Positions 35,363 through 43,522 of a stretch of 64,000 nucleotides of DNA are shown in pieces; position 1 is the stretch's first letter, and each line of letters starts with the position of its first letter. Position numbers and translations under genes: made by a program. The stretch is taken from the NCBI RefSeq assembly GCF_035645195.1, contig NZ_DASQNA010000018.1:288629-352628 (forward strand), given 5' to 3'. The notes below the pieces were generated by a model, which had not been told where the DNA came from, did not search any database, and saw only the letters and a program-made list of their open reading frames with translations. This DNA comes from Paenibacillus sp. GTDB lineage: Bacteria > Bacillota > Bacilli > Paenibacillales > YIM-B00363.

Positions 35363-37657
35363 GTGAAGATTGGGTATTGGGCACGGTTTACATTATTATT
35401 CTCCAACAAGCAGGCGCGATTGACCGGCTTGACGACGCTGTCGGTCTCCATTTTTATCGCTTCGGTCGGTTTATTCTTGTACCACGATTACAGGAATAAC
35501 GTAGATCGGGAGTTGAATCGCCCGCACATCGAGCTGCTGCAAATCAATCTGGACGTCACGAACCGGGCGTTCCGCAAATACGACGAGCACGCCGCGAAAC
35601 TTTCGTTCCACCCGGCGGTGCTGGAGTATGTCATCGCCTCGCTTGGGCGCAAGAACGACGCGGCCGCGGCGCTGGCGGCTGATCTCGTTCCCGACGCACT
35701 GCGGGACGACATCCACTCCGTGTATATCGTCGATGTGTCAAATCGGAGACTTGCCGCTTCCGGAGAAGCCGCCGATTTCGAATTCGATGCTTTTCGCGAT
35801 ACGACGTGGATGAAACGAATCGACGAGCTTCGCAGCAAGCCGCTGCTGATTCAACGGCGCACGATGGGGCGCCCCGGCGTGCCGGAGCAGCTGGCGACGG
35901 AGCTGATCAGCATTTATCGGCCGATCCTGATCAACGATCGACTGGCGGGCGCCGTCATCGTGAATTTGGATTACGACCGCTTCTTTACCACCATCTATTC
36001 GCAGATCAAAAATCCTCAGTATATTTACAACTTGGATAACGAGTTGATTTATCCGAAGCGAAGCGAGCATTTCACGGCTGAAGATTTAGCCTTGGCGATC
36101 GATACGTTGGGCATTCGGCCCTTCGGCGAGGTAAAGCTGGACGGGCGAGCGTATTTGGCGAATCAGGCGTTTTCGGATGTGACCGGTTGGCGCTGGATGT
36201 CTTTCGTCCCGTTGGACGATTTGCTGAAGAACGCCCGCCTCGTGCGCAACATCGTCATCTTGCTCTCCTTTGCGTCGATCGCGATCGGGTGCGCGGCTGT
36301 TTGGTATTACAGTTATACGGCGTTCCGGCCGCTGAAACGAATTAGCCGGATGCTCGCCTCCGTATCCGGCGATAAGCAAGCGCTTCATGACGAGGCGCGA
36401 ACCGACATCCAAACGGTGGAGTCCTACATCCGCAAGCTTTCGAAAGAAATTACCGCGTTCGCGGCGGTCGCGCAGGTCAGCCTGCCCGAGCTAAGGGCCA
36501 AATACGTGCCGGACGTGCTGTTTCGCCGCATCGGCACCAAAGAAACATTGGAGAAATGGGCTTCGTATTTCCATGATTGGTCCAACGAGCCGTTGCTCGG
36601 AGCGATCGTGTCGTTCGACGGTTACGAAGAGTGGCAGAGCCGGTACAACGAGGAGGATCAGCTGCTTTTCAAGTACGCGCTGGCCAATTTGGTGGGGGAA
36701 TGTCTCGAGCCGCGGTGGCGCAACATTATCGTTCCGCTCGATAAGGAAAATATGTTCGTTCTCCTCCAGCCCAAAGAGCCGTTCCACCACGTAGAACCGT
36801 ATATTCAGGAAGATTTCGAGAAAACGCTCCAAGCCGCCTACACCTATTTGAACATCGGCGTATCCGCAGGCATAGGAAGCTGCCGGCATGCCATTACGGA
36901 GCTGCACGAGTCGTATGCGGAAGCGAAGCGAGCGCTTCTATTCCGGCTATACGAAGGCTATGGACGAGCGATTCGGTACGCGCCTCGCGAATCTAGCGAG
37001 CGGTTCGACGACTGGCGGGAACCGTGGAGCGAGAAGCTACGCGGAGCCGTCGAATCGGCAGATCCGAACCGGTATGCGCCCGCGATCGGCCAATGGTCGG
37101 AATGGGTCCGCACGCAAACCATCGATCCGGAAGAGGTTTACGCTTTCGTGAACGATCTCGTTACCGAATTGCGTGAGGGCCTCGATCGCAAACAGCTCCC
37201 GGTTCCGGACCTGTTCGCCGATTACACCGAGCATCGGCTGCGCATGATGGACGCGCATGACATTCGTGCGCTGCTGCAACGGATCGCCGAGGGAATCGAG
37301 TCGGCGGTAAAGCAGCGCATCGGAAGAAAGGAGTACAACCAAGTTCAACGGATGGTTCGGTTTATGGAAGAGCGCCTGCACGAAAACATCGGCCTTCAAG
37401 ATATCGCGGACGCTCTGCAGCTCAGTACGTCGTCCGTCAGCAGCATTTTCAAACAAGAAACCGGGTATTCGATCTACGAATATTTAACGAAATTAAGAAT
37501 CGAAAAGGCTGCCGAATTGCTGACGGGCACGAGCTTGAAAATCGCCGAAATCGCCGCATCGGTCGGTTATCAGAACGAAAACAGCTTTATACGGAGTTTC
37601 CGGAAAGCGAAGTCCGTCACGCCCGGAAAATTTCGCGAGATGCATCGAACCCATTGA
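35363..37657 (+). CDS. Membrane-anchored AraC family regulator with Cache-like sensor
   Basis: 764 aa. Helix 1 (about 20-42), an extracellular region of about 240 residues with Cache traits, helix 2 (about 292-315, IVILLSFASIAIGCAAVWYY), a HAMP-like linker, a cytoplasmic middle domain, then two AraC helix-turn-helices (IADALQLSTSSVSSIFKQET and IAEIAASVGYQNENSFIRSF) at the C-terminus. This one-component design merges a YesM-like sensor with a YesN-like output and lacks kinase and receiver domains. GTG start at 35363 behind GCGGGTGAG. It directly precedes the tctCBA-kdg operon, so an extracellular sugar acid is the likely signal and that operon the target. Confidence 0.88.
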   Translation: MKIGYWARFTLLFSNKQARLTGLTTLSVSIFIASVGLFLYHDYRNNVDRELNRPHIELLQINLDVTNRAFRKYDEHAAKLSFHPAVLEYVIASLGRKNDAAAALAADLVPDALRDDIHSVYIVDVSNRRLAASGEAADFEFDAFRDTTWMKRIDELRSKPLLIQRRTMGRPGVPEQLATELISIYRPILINDRLAGAVIVNLDYDRFFTTIYSQIKNPQYIYNLDNELIYPKRSEHFTAEDLALAIDTLGIRPFGEVKLDGRAYLANQAFSDVTGWRWMSFVPLDDLLKNARLVRNIVILLSFASIAIGCAAVWYYSYTAFRPLKRISRMLASVSGDKQALHDEARTDIQTVESYIRKLSKEITAFAAVAQVSLPELRAKYVPDVLFRRIGTKETLEKWASYFHDWSNEPLLGAIVSFDGYEEWQSRYNEEDQLLFKYALANLVGECLEPRWRNIIVPLDKENMFVLLQPKEPFHHVEPYIQEDFEKTLQAAYTYLNIGVSAGIGSCRHAITELHESYAEAKRALLFRLYEGYGRAIRYAPRESSERFDDWREPWSEKLRGAVESADPNRYAPAIGQWSEWVRTQTIDPEEVYAFVNDLVTELREGLDRKQLPVPDLFADYTEHRLRMMDAHDIRALLQRIAEGIESAVKQRIGRKEYNQVQRMVRFMEERLHENIGLQDIADALQLSTSSVSSIFKQETGYSIYEYLTKLRIEKAAELLTGTSLKIAEIAASVGYQNENSFIRSFRKAKSVTPGKFREMHRTH

Positions 37658-37664
37658 CGTATTC

Positions 37665-37702
37665 GCTTCCTCGAGTTCAACTTCGAAGGAAGCTTTTCTT
37701 TT
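37665..37702 (+). terminator. Terminator after the membrane AraC gene
   Basis: GCTTCCT and AGGAAGC arms with an imperfect inner extension (TCGAG/CTTCGA), followed by TTTTCTTTT. Confidence 0.75.
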
Positions 37703-37807
37703 GCCCGGGGGAATACAAGCAATCGACGAATGTTACAACCGATATGCAGATCCGCGAATATGCCGGGCAGCCTGTAGAAATTGCCGATTCCGTGAGGGAA
37801 TGGAGCA

Positions 37808-37836
37808 TTGTCGAGAACGTCGAGCCGACTTACATT
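37808..37836 (+). promoter_or_regulatory. Candidate promoter of the tct-kdg operon
   Basis: TTGTCG (37808-37813), 17-nt spacer, TACATT (37831-37836), predicting a 5' leader of about 75 nt before tctC. The remainder of 37703-37918 shows nothing else clear. Confidence 0.45.
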
Positions 37837-37918
37837 AAGGGTGCGGCACGCGACAGAGCTCACGCGATGCCCCAAGCCATCAAACGATCATATCTACAAT
37901 TTGAAAGGGTGTTCCGAA

Positions 37919-38932
37919 TTGAAGACAACCAACGTACGAAACTGGATCGCCGTCATCGCGGTCGCTGCGATGCTTTCGGTGACGACCGCTTGCGGGATCG
38001 GTCGAACGGCGTCCGGCGGAAGCTCGGAAGCGACTGCCGATTTCCCCAAAAAACCGATTACGATGATCGTGCCTTTCGCCGCGGGAGGAGGAACCGACTC
38101 GACGGCACGGGCGCTTGCGAAGGCGGCCGAAAAACATTTAGGACAGCCGATCGCGGTCGTTAACAAAACGGGCGGCGGCGGCTCGGTCGGCATGTCGGAA
38201 GCGGCGAACGCCTCACCGGACGGCTACACCGTCGGCGTCGTCACCGTAGAATTGACAACGCTTTCCCACCTGGGGCTTTCCCCGCTGACGTACGAAAGCT
38301 TCCAACCGATCGCGATGATGAATTACGAACCGGCCGCAATCACGGTTCGCGCCGACAGCGAATGGGAAACGGCGCGGCAGCTGCTCGATTTCGCCAAAGC
38401 GAATCCCGGCAAGCTGAAAATCGGCAATTCCGGTACGGGCGCGATCTGGCATTTGGCGGCGGCGACGGTCGAGAAAGCGACAGGCGCGCAATTCAATCAT
38501 ATTCCCTTCGAAGGCGCCGCGCCGGCGATCACCGCGCTGATGGGCGGACACGTGGACGCGGTCACGGTCAGCCCGCCCGAAGTGAAGGCGCAGGTGGAAG
38601 CAGGCAAGCTGCGTTCGCTCGCCGTCGTCGACGCGAATCCGTCCGCCGTTCTGCCGGGCGTGAAGACGCTTGAGGAAGAGATCGGCATGGCATTCGATTA
38701 CGTCGGAACGTGGCGGGGCTTGGGCGTCCCGAAGGGGACGCCGGACGAAATCGTCGGCATTCTGTCCGACGCGTTCTTGAAAGGCATGCAAGACCCGGAA
38801 TTCATCGATTATATGAAAAATAACGGGCTGACGATCGTTTCCAAGGATGCAGCGGGCTTCGGCCAATATTTGAAGGAAAATCACGACCGGTTCGGCAAGC
38901 TGATTCCCGAGCTCGGCTTGTCCAACAAATGA
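37919..38932 (+). CDS. tctC: Tripartite tricarboxylate transporter substrate-binding lipoprotein (TctC-like)
   Basis: 337 aa from a TTG start 8 nt after AAAGGGTG. Lipoprotein signal with lipobox LSVTTACGIG, then the TctC/Bug fold: FPKKPITMIVPFAAGGGTDSTARAL, VVNKTGGGGSVGMSEAA, YEPAAITVRADSEW and the late GLGVPKGTPDEIVGIL segment. Binds the organic or sugar acid outside the membrane and hands it to TctA/TctB. Bug proteins grip a carboxylate, so any acid with a terminal carboxylate fits; the neighbouring KDG genes point to a sugar acid rather than citrate. Confidence 0.93.
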   Translation: MKTTNVRNWIAVIAVAAMLSVTTACGIGRTASGGSSEATADFPKKPITMIVPFAAGGGTDSTARALAKAAEKHLGQPIAVVNKTGGGGSVGMSEAANASPDGYTVGVVTVELTTLSHLGLSPLTYESFQPIAMMNYEPAAITVRADSEWETARQLLDFAKANPGKLKIGNSGTGAIWHLAAATVEKATGAQFNHIPFEGAAPAITALMGGHVDAVTVSPPEVKAQVEAGKLRSLAVVDANPSAVLPGVKTLEEEIGMAFDYVGTWRGLGVPKGTPDEIVGILSDAFLKGMQDPEFIDYMKNNGLTIVSKDAAGFGQYLKENHDRFGKLIPELGLSNK

Positions 38933-38982
38933 GGGCTAGCCCGATAACGGCTTGCGAAAGCGGACGCGTGCGGAGGATCGGC

Positions 38983-39444
38983 ATGAAATGGAATGTGGGC
39001 ATGTGGTTGGGAATGCTGTTCGCGGCATTGTCCGGGTTTTTGTTTTGGGAATCTTGGAAGCTTCCGTATTACGGTGCGTTGGGTCCGGGTCCGGGACTGT
39101 TTCCGCGCTGGCTGAGCGCCGCGTTCTTGTCGCTGTCGCTGCTCTATCTGTTCCAAACGTCGCGCGGAACGCGGTCCGACGACGCAGAAGCGCTGCCCCG
39201 CGGCCGGAACCTTGCGAATGTCGCCGCCGTCGTCGCCTGCGCCGTCGCATCGCTGCCCCTTATGGCTGGGATCGGTTTTTTCGCGACCGGCGCGTTGCTG
39301 CTCTTCTTATTATTAACTCGCTCTTACGCGTGGCGCAGGTCGCTGCTGATCGCGCTCGTCTCAAGCTTGCTGATCCATGTCGTGTTCCAGCAATGGCTCG
39401 ACGTACCGCTGCCGGCGGGAGAAATTTGGGAATGGAAGAGATGA
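38983..39444 (+). CDS. tctB: Tripartite tricarboxylate transporter small membrane subunit (TctB-like)
   Basis: 153 aa with four hydrophobic segments, opening MKWNVGMWLGMLFAALSG and with the family GPGPGLFPRWLS motif (residues 35-46). I start at ATG 38983 behind GGAGG; the frame is open back to an ATG at 38929 overlapping the tctC stop, which lacks a good ribosome site. Small subunit that supports TctA in the membrane. Its stop overlaps the tctA start region. Confidence 0.9.
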   Translation: MKWNVGMWLGMLFAALSGFLFWESWKLPYYGALGPGPGLFPRWLSAAFLSLSLLYLFQTSRGTRSDDAEALPRGRNLANVAAVVACAVASLPLMAGIGFFATGALLLFLLLTRSYAWRRSLLIALVSSLLIHVVFQQWLDVPLPAGEIWEWKR

Positions 39445-40959
39445 ATGCTTATGCCGGACTTTGAACAAATCGCGCAAGGCTTCGCTACCGCCGCTACCGG
39501 ATGGAACTTGATGTACTGCTTGATCGGCGTGACGGTCGGGATGCTGGTCGGCGTTCTTCCCGGGCTCGGTCCGACGACCGGCGTGGCCGTGCTGCTGCCG
39601 CTCACGTTCGGGATGGAGCCGGTGTCCGCCATTATTATGCTATGCGGCATTTATTACGGGGCTATGTACGGCGGAACGATTACGTCCGTATTGATCAACA
39701 CGCCAGGGGAGGCGGCCTCCGTCATTACCTGTCTCGACGGCAATCCGCTGGCGAAGCAAGGCCGGGCCGGCGCGGCGCTCGGCATTGCCGGACTCGGCTC
39801 GTTCTTCGGCGGAACGATCTCGATTCTGGGGATGATTCTCATCGGCCCGCCGCTCGCCGAATGGGCGCTGCGCTTCGGCCCGCCGGAATTTTTCGCGCTG
39901 ATGGTGCTCGGCTTGTCGACCGTGATCGGGCTGATGGGGAAATCGATCGTGCGCGGCTTGATCTCCGCTTTCTTGGGCCTTAATTTGGCGATGATCGGCA
40001 TCGATCCGATGTCGGGTACGCTCCGATTTACGATGGGCATTCCCCATTTGACGACGGGACTCGACTTCGTCATCGTGGCGATGGGTTTATTCGGTTTATC
40101 CGAAATTTTGCTCGGCATCGAGAACATGGGGAAAGCCGAGAAGCCGCCGCGCATTCAAGGGCTGCTTCCGCGAAGGGACGAATGGAATCCGAGCATGAAA
40201 GCGATCGGCCGAGGGACCGTGTTAGGCTTCCTGATCGGCTTGATTCCGGGAACCAACTCCGTCATTCCGGCGATGCTTTCTTATTCGTTGGAGAAGCGGA
40301 TGGCGAGGGACCCGTCCCGGTTCGGGAAAGGGGCGCTCGAGGGCGTTGCCGGACCGGAGACGGCGAACAACGCCTATTGCGGCGGAGCGCTGATCCCGCT
40401 GTTTACGCTCGGCATCCCTAGCTCGCCGACGATCGCGATCATCCTAGGTGCATTCATGATGCACGGTTTGACGCCGGGACCGGCGCTGTTCGAACAAAAC
40501 CCGGTGTTCGTTTGGGGCGTCATCGCAAGCATGTTTTTCGGAAATATCGCGCTCTTGTTCATGAACTTGCCGCTGGCCGGCTGGTGGGCGAAAATAGCGG
40601 CTGTCCCGCCGAAGCTGCTGTACCCGCTGATTTTGCTCGTCTCGATCGTAGGCGCGTATACAGCGAACAACAACTTGTTCGACGTCGGCGTCATGATCGC
40701 GTTCGGCGTGCTCGGCTACCTCATGAAAAAAGCGGGCATACCGATGGCGCCGATCGTCCTTACCTTCGTGCTCGGCAAAATGCTGGAAAGCTCGCTTCTC
40801 CAATCGCTGAAAATGATGGACGGCTCTTTCTTCGGGCTGTTCACCCGGCCGATTTCCGGAGCGATTCTGACCGTATCGCTGATCGTCATCGGGTACGGCG
40901 TCGCCTCAAGCTTGCGGAACGGCCGGAGGAACGGACTGGGAGCCGACGTAGAAATGTAA
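39445..40959 (+). CDS. tctA: Tripartite tricarboxylate transporter large membrane subunit (TctA-like)
   Basis: 504 aa, about twelve membrane helices. Family hallmarks: GVLPGLGPTTGVAVLLPLTFG near residue 35, YYGAMYGGTITSVLINTPGE near 70, and the second-half repeat GLIPGTNSVIPAMLSY near 260 with GGALIPLFTLGIPSSPT near 315. It is the transport channel of the three-part secondary transporter. Start ATG 39445, directly after the tctB stop. Followed 33 nt later by the SDR gene, so transport and catabolism are in one operon. Confidence 0.95.
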   Translation: MLMPDFEQIAQGFATAATGWNLMYCLIGVTVGMLVGVLPGLGPTTGVAVLLPLTFGMEPVSAIIMLCGIYYGAMYGGTITSVLINTPGEAASVITCLDGNPLAKQGRAGAALGIAGLGSFFGGTISILGMILIGPPLAEWALRFGPPEFFALMVLGLSTVIGLMGKSIVRGLISAFLGLNLAMIGIDPMSGTLRFTMGIPHLTTGLDFVIVAMGLFGLSEILLGIENMGKAEKPPRIQGLLPRRDEWNPSMKAIGRGTVLGFLIGLIPGTNSVIPAMLSYSLEKRMARDPSRFGKGALEGVAGPETANNAYCGGALIPLFTLGIPSSPTIAIILGAFMMHGLTPGPALFEQNPVFVWGVIASMFFGNIALLFMNLPLAGWWAKIAAVPPKLLYPLILLVSIVGAYTANNNLFDVGVMIAFGVLGYLMKKAGIPMAPIVLTFVLGKMLESSLLQSLKMMDGSFFGLFTRPISGAILTVSLIVIGYGVASSLRNGRRNGLGADVEM

Positions 40960-40992
40960 ATTACGAATATACGGAAACGGAGAGAACATGAA

Positions 40993-41757
40993 ATGAACAT
41001 TGATTTATCGGGGAAAGTCGCGCTCGTCACGGGCGCGAGCTCGGGCATCGGCGCGGAAATTGCGCGAACGCTGGCTGGCAGCGGCGCGAAGGTCGCCGTT
41101 AATTATCGCAGCAACCGGGAAGCCGCGGAACAGGTAGTCCGCGCGATCGCCGCCGAAGGCGGGAGCGCGATGCCGTTCGAAGCGGACGTCACGTCCGTGC
41201 CGGATATCGAACGAATGGTGGAACGAGTGACAGCGGCGTTCGGAGGCATCGATATTCTCGTGAACAACGCCGGCCATATGCTGGAGCGTCTCGCCAACGC
41301 GGAGATGACGGAAAGCCTGTACGACCGCGTGATGGATCTGAACCTGAAGAGCACCGTGTTCGTGTCCAAAGCGGTGCTGCCGAGCATGATCGCGCGGGGA
41401 GGCGGCCATATCGTCAACATGTCGTCGGTCGCCGCGCATCACGGAGGCGGACCGGGCTCGTCCGTATATGCCGCCAGCAAAGCCGCAGTCATCGCCTATA
41501 CGAAAGGATTAGCGAAAGAAGTCGCGCCGCACGGCATTCTGGTAAACGCCGTCTCGCCGGGATTTATCGGACAAACGAACTTCCATGCCGTCGTCACGTC
41601 CGACGAAGGACGGAAGGCGGCGGTCGCTTCCACTCCGTTGGCAAGAGAGGGCTTGCCCTCCGACGTCGCAGGTCCTGTGCTGTTCCTCGTGTCCGGTCTT
41701 GCCGGCTTCATTACGGGCGAGACGATCGAGATTAACGGCGGCGCGTACATGCGTTGA
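40993..41757 (+). CDS. SDR family oxidoreductase, KduD/FabG-like
   Basis: 254 aa classical short-chain dehydrogenase: VTGASSGIGAEIA cofactor loop, NNAGHM, catalytic serine in NMSSVAAHH, and YAASKAAV with Tyr and Lys. The R residues after beta-2 (NYRSNRE) suggest NADP(H). In an operon with KDG kinase and KDPG aldolase the natural guess is a keto-sugar-acid reductase, for example 2-dehydro-3-deoxygluconate 5-dehydrogenase (KduD) or gluconate 5-dehydrogenase, but the sequence alone does not decide. ATG with GGAGAGAA upstream. Confidence 0.85.
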   Translation: MNIDLSGKVALVTGASSGIGAEIARTLAGSGAKVAVNYRSNREAAEQVVRAIAAEGGSAMPFEADVTSVPDIERMVERVTAAFGGIDILVNNAGHMLERLANAEMTESLYDRVMDLNLKSTVFVSKAVLPSMIARGGGHIVNMSSVAAHHGGGPGSSVYAASKAAVIAYTKGLAKEVAPHGILVNAVSPGFIGQTNFHAVVTSDEGRKAAVASTPLAREGLPSDVAGPVLFLVSGLAGFITGETIEINGGAYMR

Positions 41758-41772
41758 CCGGTGGCGACGAAT

Positions 41773-42726
41773 ATGCTGGATGTCGTAACTTTCGGGGAAA
41801 CGATGGCGCTGCTGGCCCCGGATTCGACGGGTCTCATGCGCTATGCGCATGCCTTTACGCGAAAATTCGCCGGCGCGGAGTCGAATGTCGCGATCGGGCT
41901 TGCGCGGCTCGGACATCGCTCCGGTTGGATCAGCCGAGTCGGGGACGACGAGCTCGGGAAGGCGCTGCTTGCGTTCGTTCGCGGCGAAGGCGTTGACGCG
42001 AGCCGGGTGCGCATCGACGGAGAGGCGCCGACGGGCGTGTTTTTCAAGGAGACTCGCCGCGCGGGCGATTACCGGGTGTATTATTACCGGCGGGACTCCG
42101 CTGCGAGCCGGATGTCCGCGGCTGATTTGGACGAGACGTACTTGAGCGAAGCGCGATATTTGTACGTGTCAGGCATTACGCCGGCCTTAAGCGACAGCTG
42201 CCGCGACCTGACGTTTCGCGCGGTCGAAGCGGCGCGGCGGCGCGGCGTCAAGGTCGTATTCGACCCGAACGTCAGAAAGAAGCTGTGGCCGGAGTCCGTC
42301 GCGAGGCCTGTGCTGCTGGAGCTGGCGGGCATGGCGGACATCGTGCTGCCCGGCGCGGCCGAAGGCGAGTTTCTGTTCGGGGAGCGGGAGCCGGAGAAGC
42401 TCGGCGCCTTGTTCCTCGCGCACGGACCGGCCGCTGTGGTCGTTAAGCTCGGGAGCCGTGGCGCCTATTATGCGACGCCGCGCGAGCGCGGCCGGGTTCC
42501 CGGGTTTCCGGTCGATCGGGTCGTCGACCCGATCGGCGCGGGCGACGGCTTCGCGGCCGGATTGCTCTCCGGTCTCTTGGACGGACTGCCGCTGAAGGAA
42601 TCCGTTCGACGGGCGAACGCGGTCGGCGCGGCCGTAACGATGGCGAGCGGCGACGTCGAGGGACTGCCGGACCGGGCAGATCTGGAACGGTTCATGGAGC
42701 GTCCTGCAGAAGAAGTAACGCGATAA
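41773..42726 (+). CDS. kdgK: 2-keto-3-deoxygluconate kinase-like PfkB sugar kinase
   Basis: 317 aa. PfkB fold: N-terminal DVVTFGETMALLAPDSTG, AESNVAIGLARLGH, and the C-terminal anion-hole signature DPIGAGDGFAAGLLSGLL with the catalytic aspartate. Very close in layout to KdgK. It would phosphorylate KDG to KDPG. I use ATG 41773; GTG 41761 would add 4 residues and neither has a strong ribosome site, which suggests coupling to the upstream stop at 41757. The next gene cleaves the product. Confidence 0.9.
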   Translation: MLDVVTFGETMALLAPDSTGLMRYAHAFTRKFAGAESNVAIGLARLGHRSGWISRVGDDELGKALLAFVRGEGVDASRVRIDGEAPTGVFFKETRRAGDYRVYYYRRDSAASRMSAADLDETYLSEARYLYVSGITPALSDSCRDLTFRAVEAARRRGVKVVFDPNVRKKLWPESVARPVLLELAGMADIVLPGAAEGEFLFGEREPEKLGALFLAHGPAAVVVKLGSRGAYYATPRERGRVPGFPVDRVVDPIGAGDGFAAGLLSGLLDGLPLKESVRRANAVGAAVTMASGDVEGLPDRADLERFMERPAEEVTR

Positions 42727-42767
42727 GCAACGGGCATAGCCGACTGGTTCGAGAGAGGAGAGGGACG

Positions 42768-43454
42768 ATGGAGAGAAACGATGCGACGTGGAGAAACGAT
42801 GTGACGCGGATCATGGAGCACGGGATCGTGGCCGTCATCCGAGGCGTTCCCGCCGAACGGGTGCCCGATGTGGCGAGAGCGCTGAGGAACGGCGGCGTGC
42901 GTACGCTCGAGGTGACGGCAGGCACGCCCGGAGCGATGGCGCTGATCGAGCGTCTTGCGGCCGAGCTCGGCGGCGACGTGCTGGTCGGGGCAGGGACGGT
43001 GCTGGATGCGGAGACGGCGCGCGCCGCCATCCTGTCCGGCGCCCGGTTCATCTTCTCGCCGACGGTTCACGCGCCGACGATCGCGGCGGCGAAGCGATAC
43101 GGCGTCGTCAGCATCCCCGGCGCGATGACGCCGACGGAAATCGTGAGCGCCTACGAACGCGGCGCGGATTTGATCAAGGTATTCCCGGCCAGCGTCCTCG
43201 GACCGCGATTTTTCAGCGACGTCCGCGGACCGCTGCCCCACATCCCGCTCATGCCGACCGGCGGCGTCGATGCGTCCAACCTCGCCGCGTACGTGCAAGC
43301 CGGCGCGGCCGCGTTCGGAGTGGGAGGAAGCTTACTTCCTCCGAAGGAAACATGGGACGAGGAGGGGTTGTCGAAGTTGACTTTAAGAGCGAGGCGGCTC
43401 ACGGAAGCGTTGATCCAAGCGAGAAGTTCGTCTGCGGCGCCTCCGAAAGATTAG
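42768..43454 (+). CDS. eda: KDPG/KHG aldolase
   Basis: 228 aa. Cleaves 2-keto-3-deoxy-6-phosphogluconate to pyruvate and glyceraldehyde-3-phosphate. Motifs: GIVAVIRGVPAE, the catalytic glutamate in VRTLEVTAGTPGA, GAGTVLDAE, FSPTVHAPTI, and the Schiff-base lysine in GADLIKVFPASVLGP, followed by MPTGGVDASN. Slightly longer than usual (about 205) through polar ends. ATG with GGAGAGGG upstream. Last gene of the tct-kdg operon; a terminator follows. Confidence 0.95.
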   Translation: MERNDATWRNDVTRIMEHGIVAVIRGVPAERVPDVARALRNGGVRTLEVTAGTPGAMALIERLAAELGGDVLVGAGTVLDAETARAAILSGARFIFSPTVHAPTIAAAKRYGVVSIPGAMTPTEIVSAYERGADLIKVFPASVLGPRFFSDVRGPLPHIPLMPTGGVDASNLAAYVQAGAAAFGVGGSLLPPKETWDEEGLSKLTLRARRLTEALIQARSSSAAPPKD

Positions 43455-43468
43455 CCTCGCAATGAACG

Positions 43469-43512
43469 ACGACCCTTGGTCTCCCGGGATGGGGGCCAAG
43501 GGTCGTATTTTC
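43469..43512 (+). terminator. Terminator of the tct-kdg operon
   Basis: 11-bp perfect stem ACGACCCTTGG / CCAAGGGTCGT followed by ATTTTCATT. Lies between convergent kdg and dhaKL genes. Confidence 0.82.
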
Positions 43513-43522
43513 ATTCATCGGA

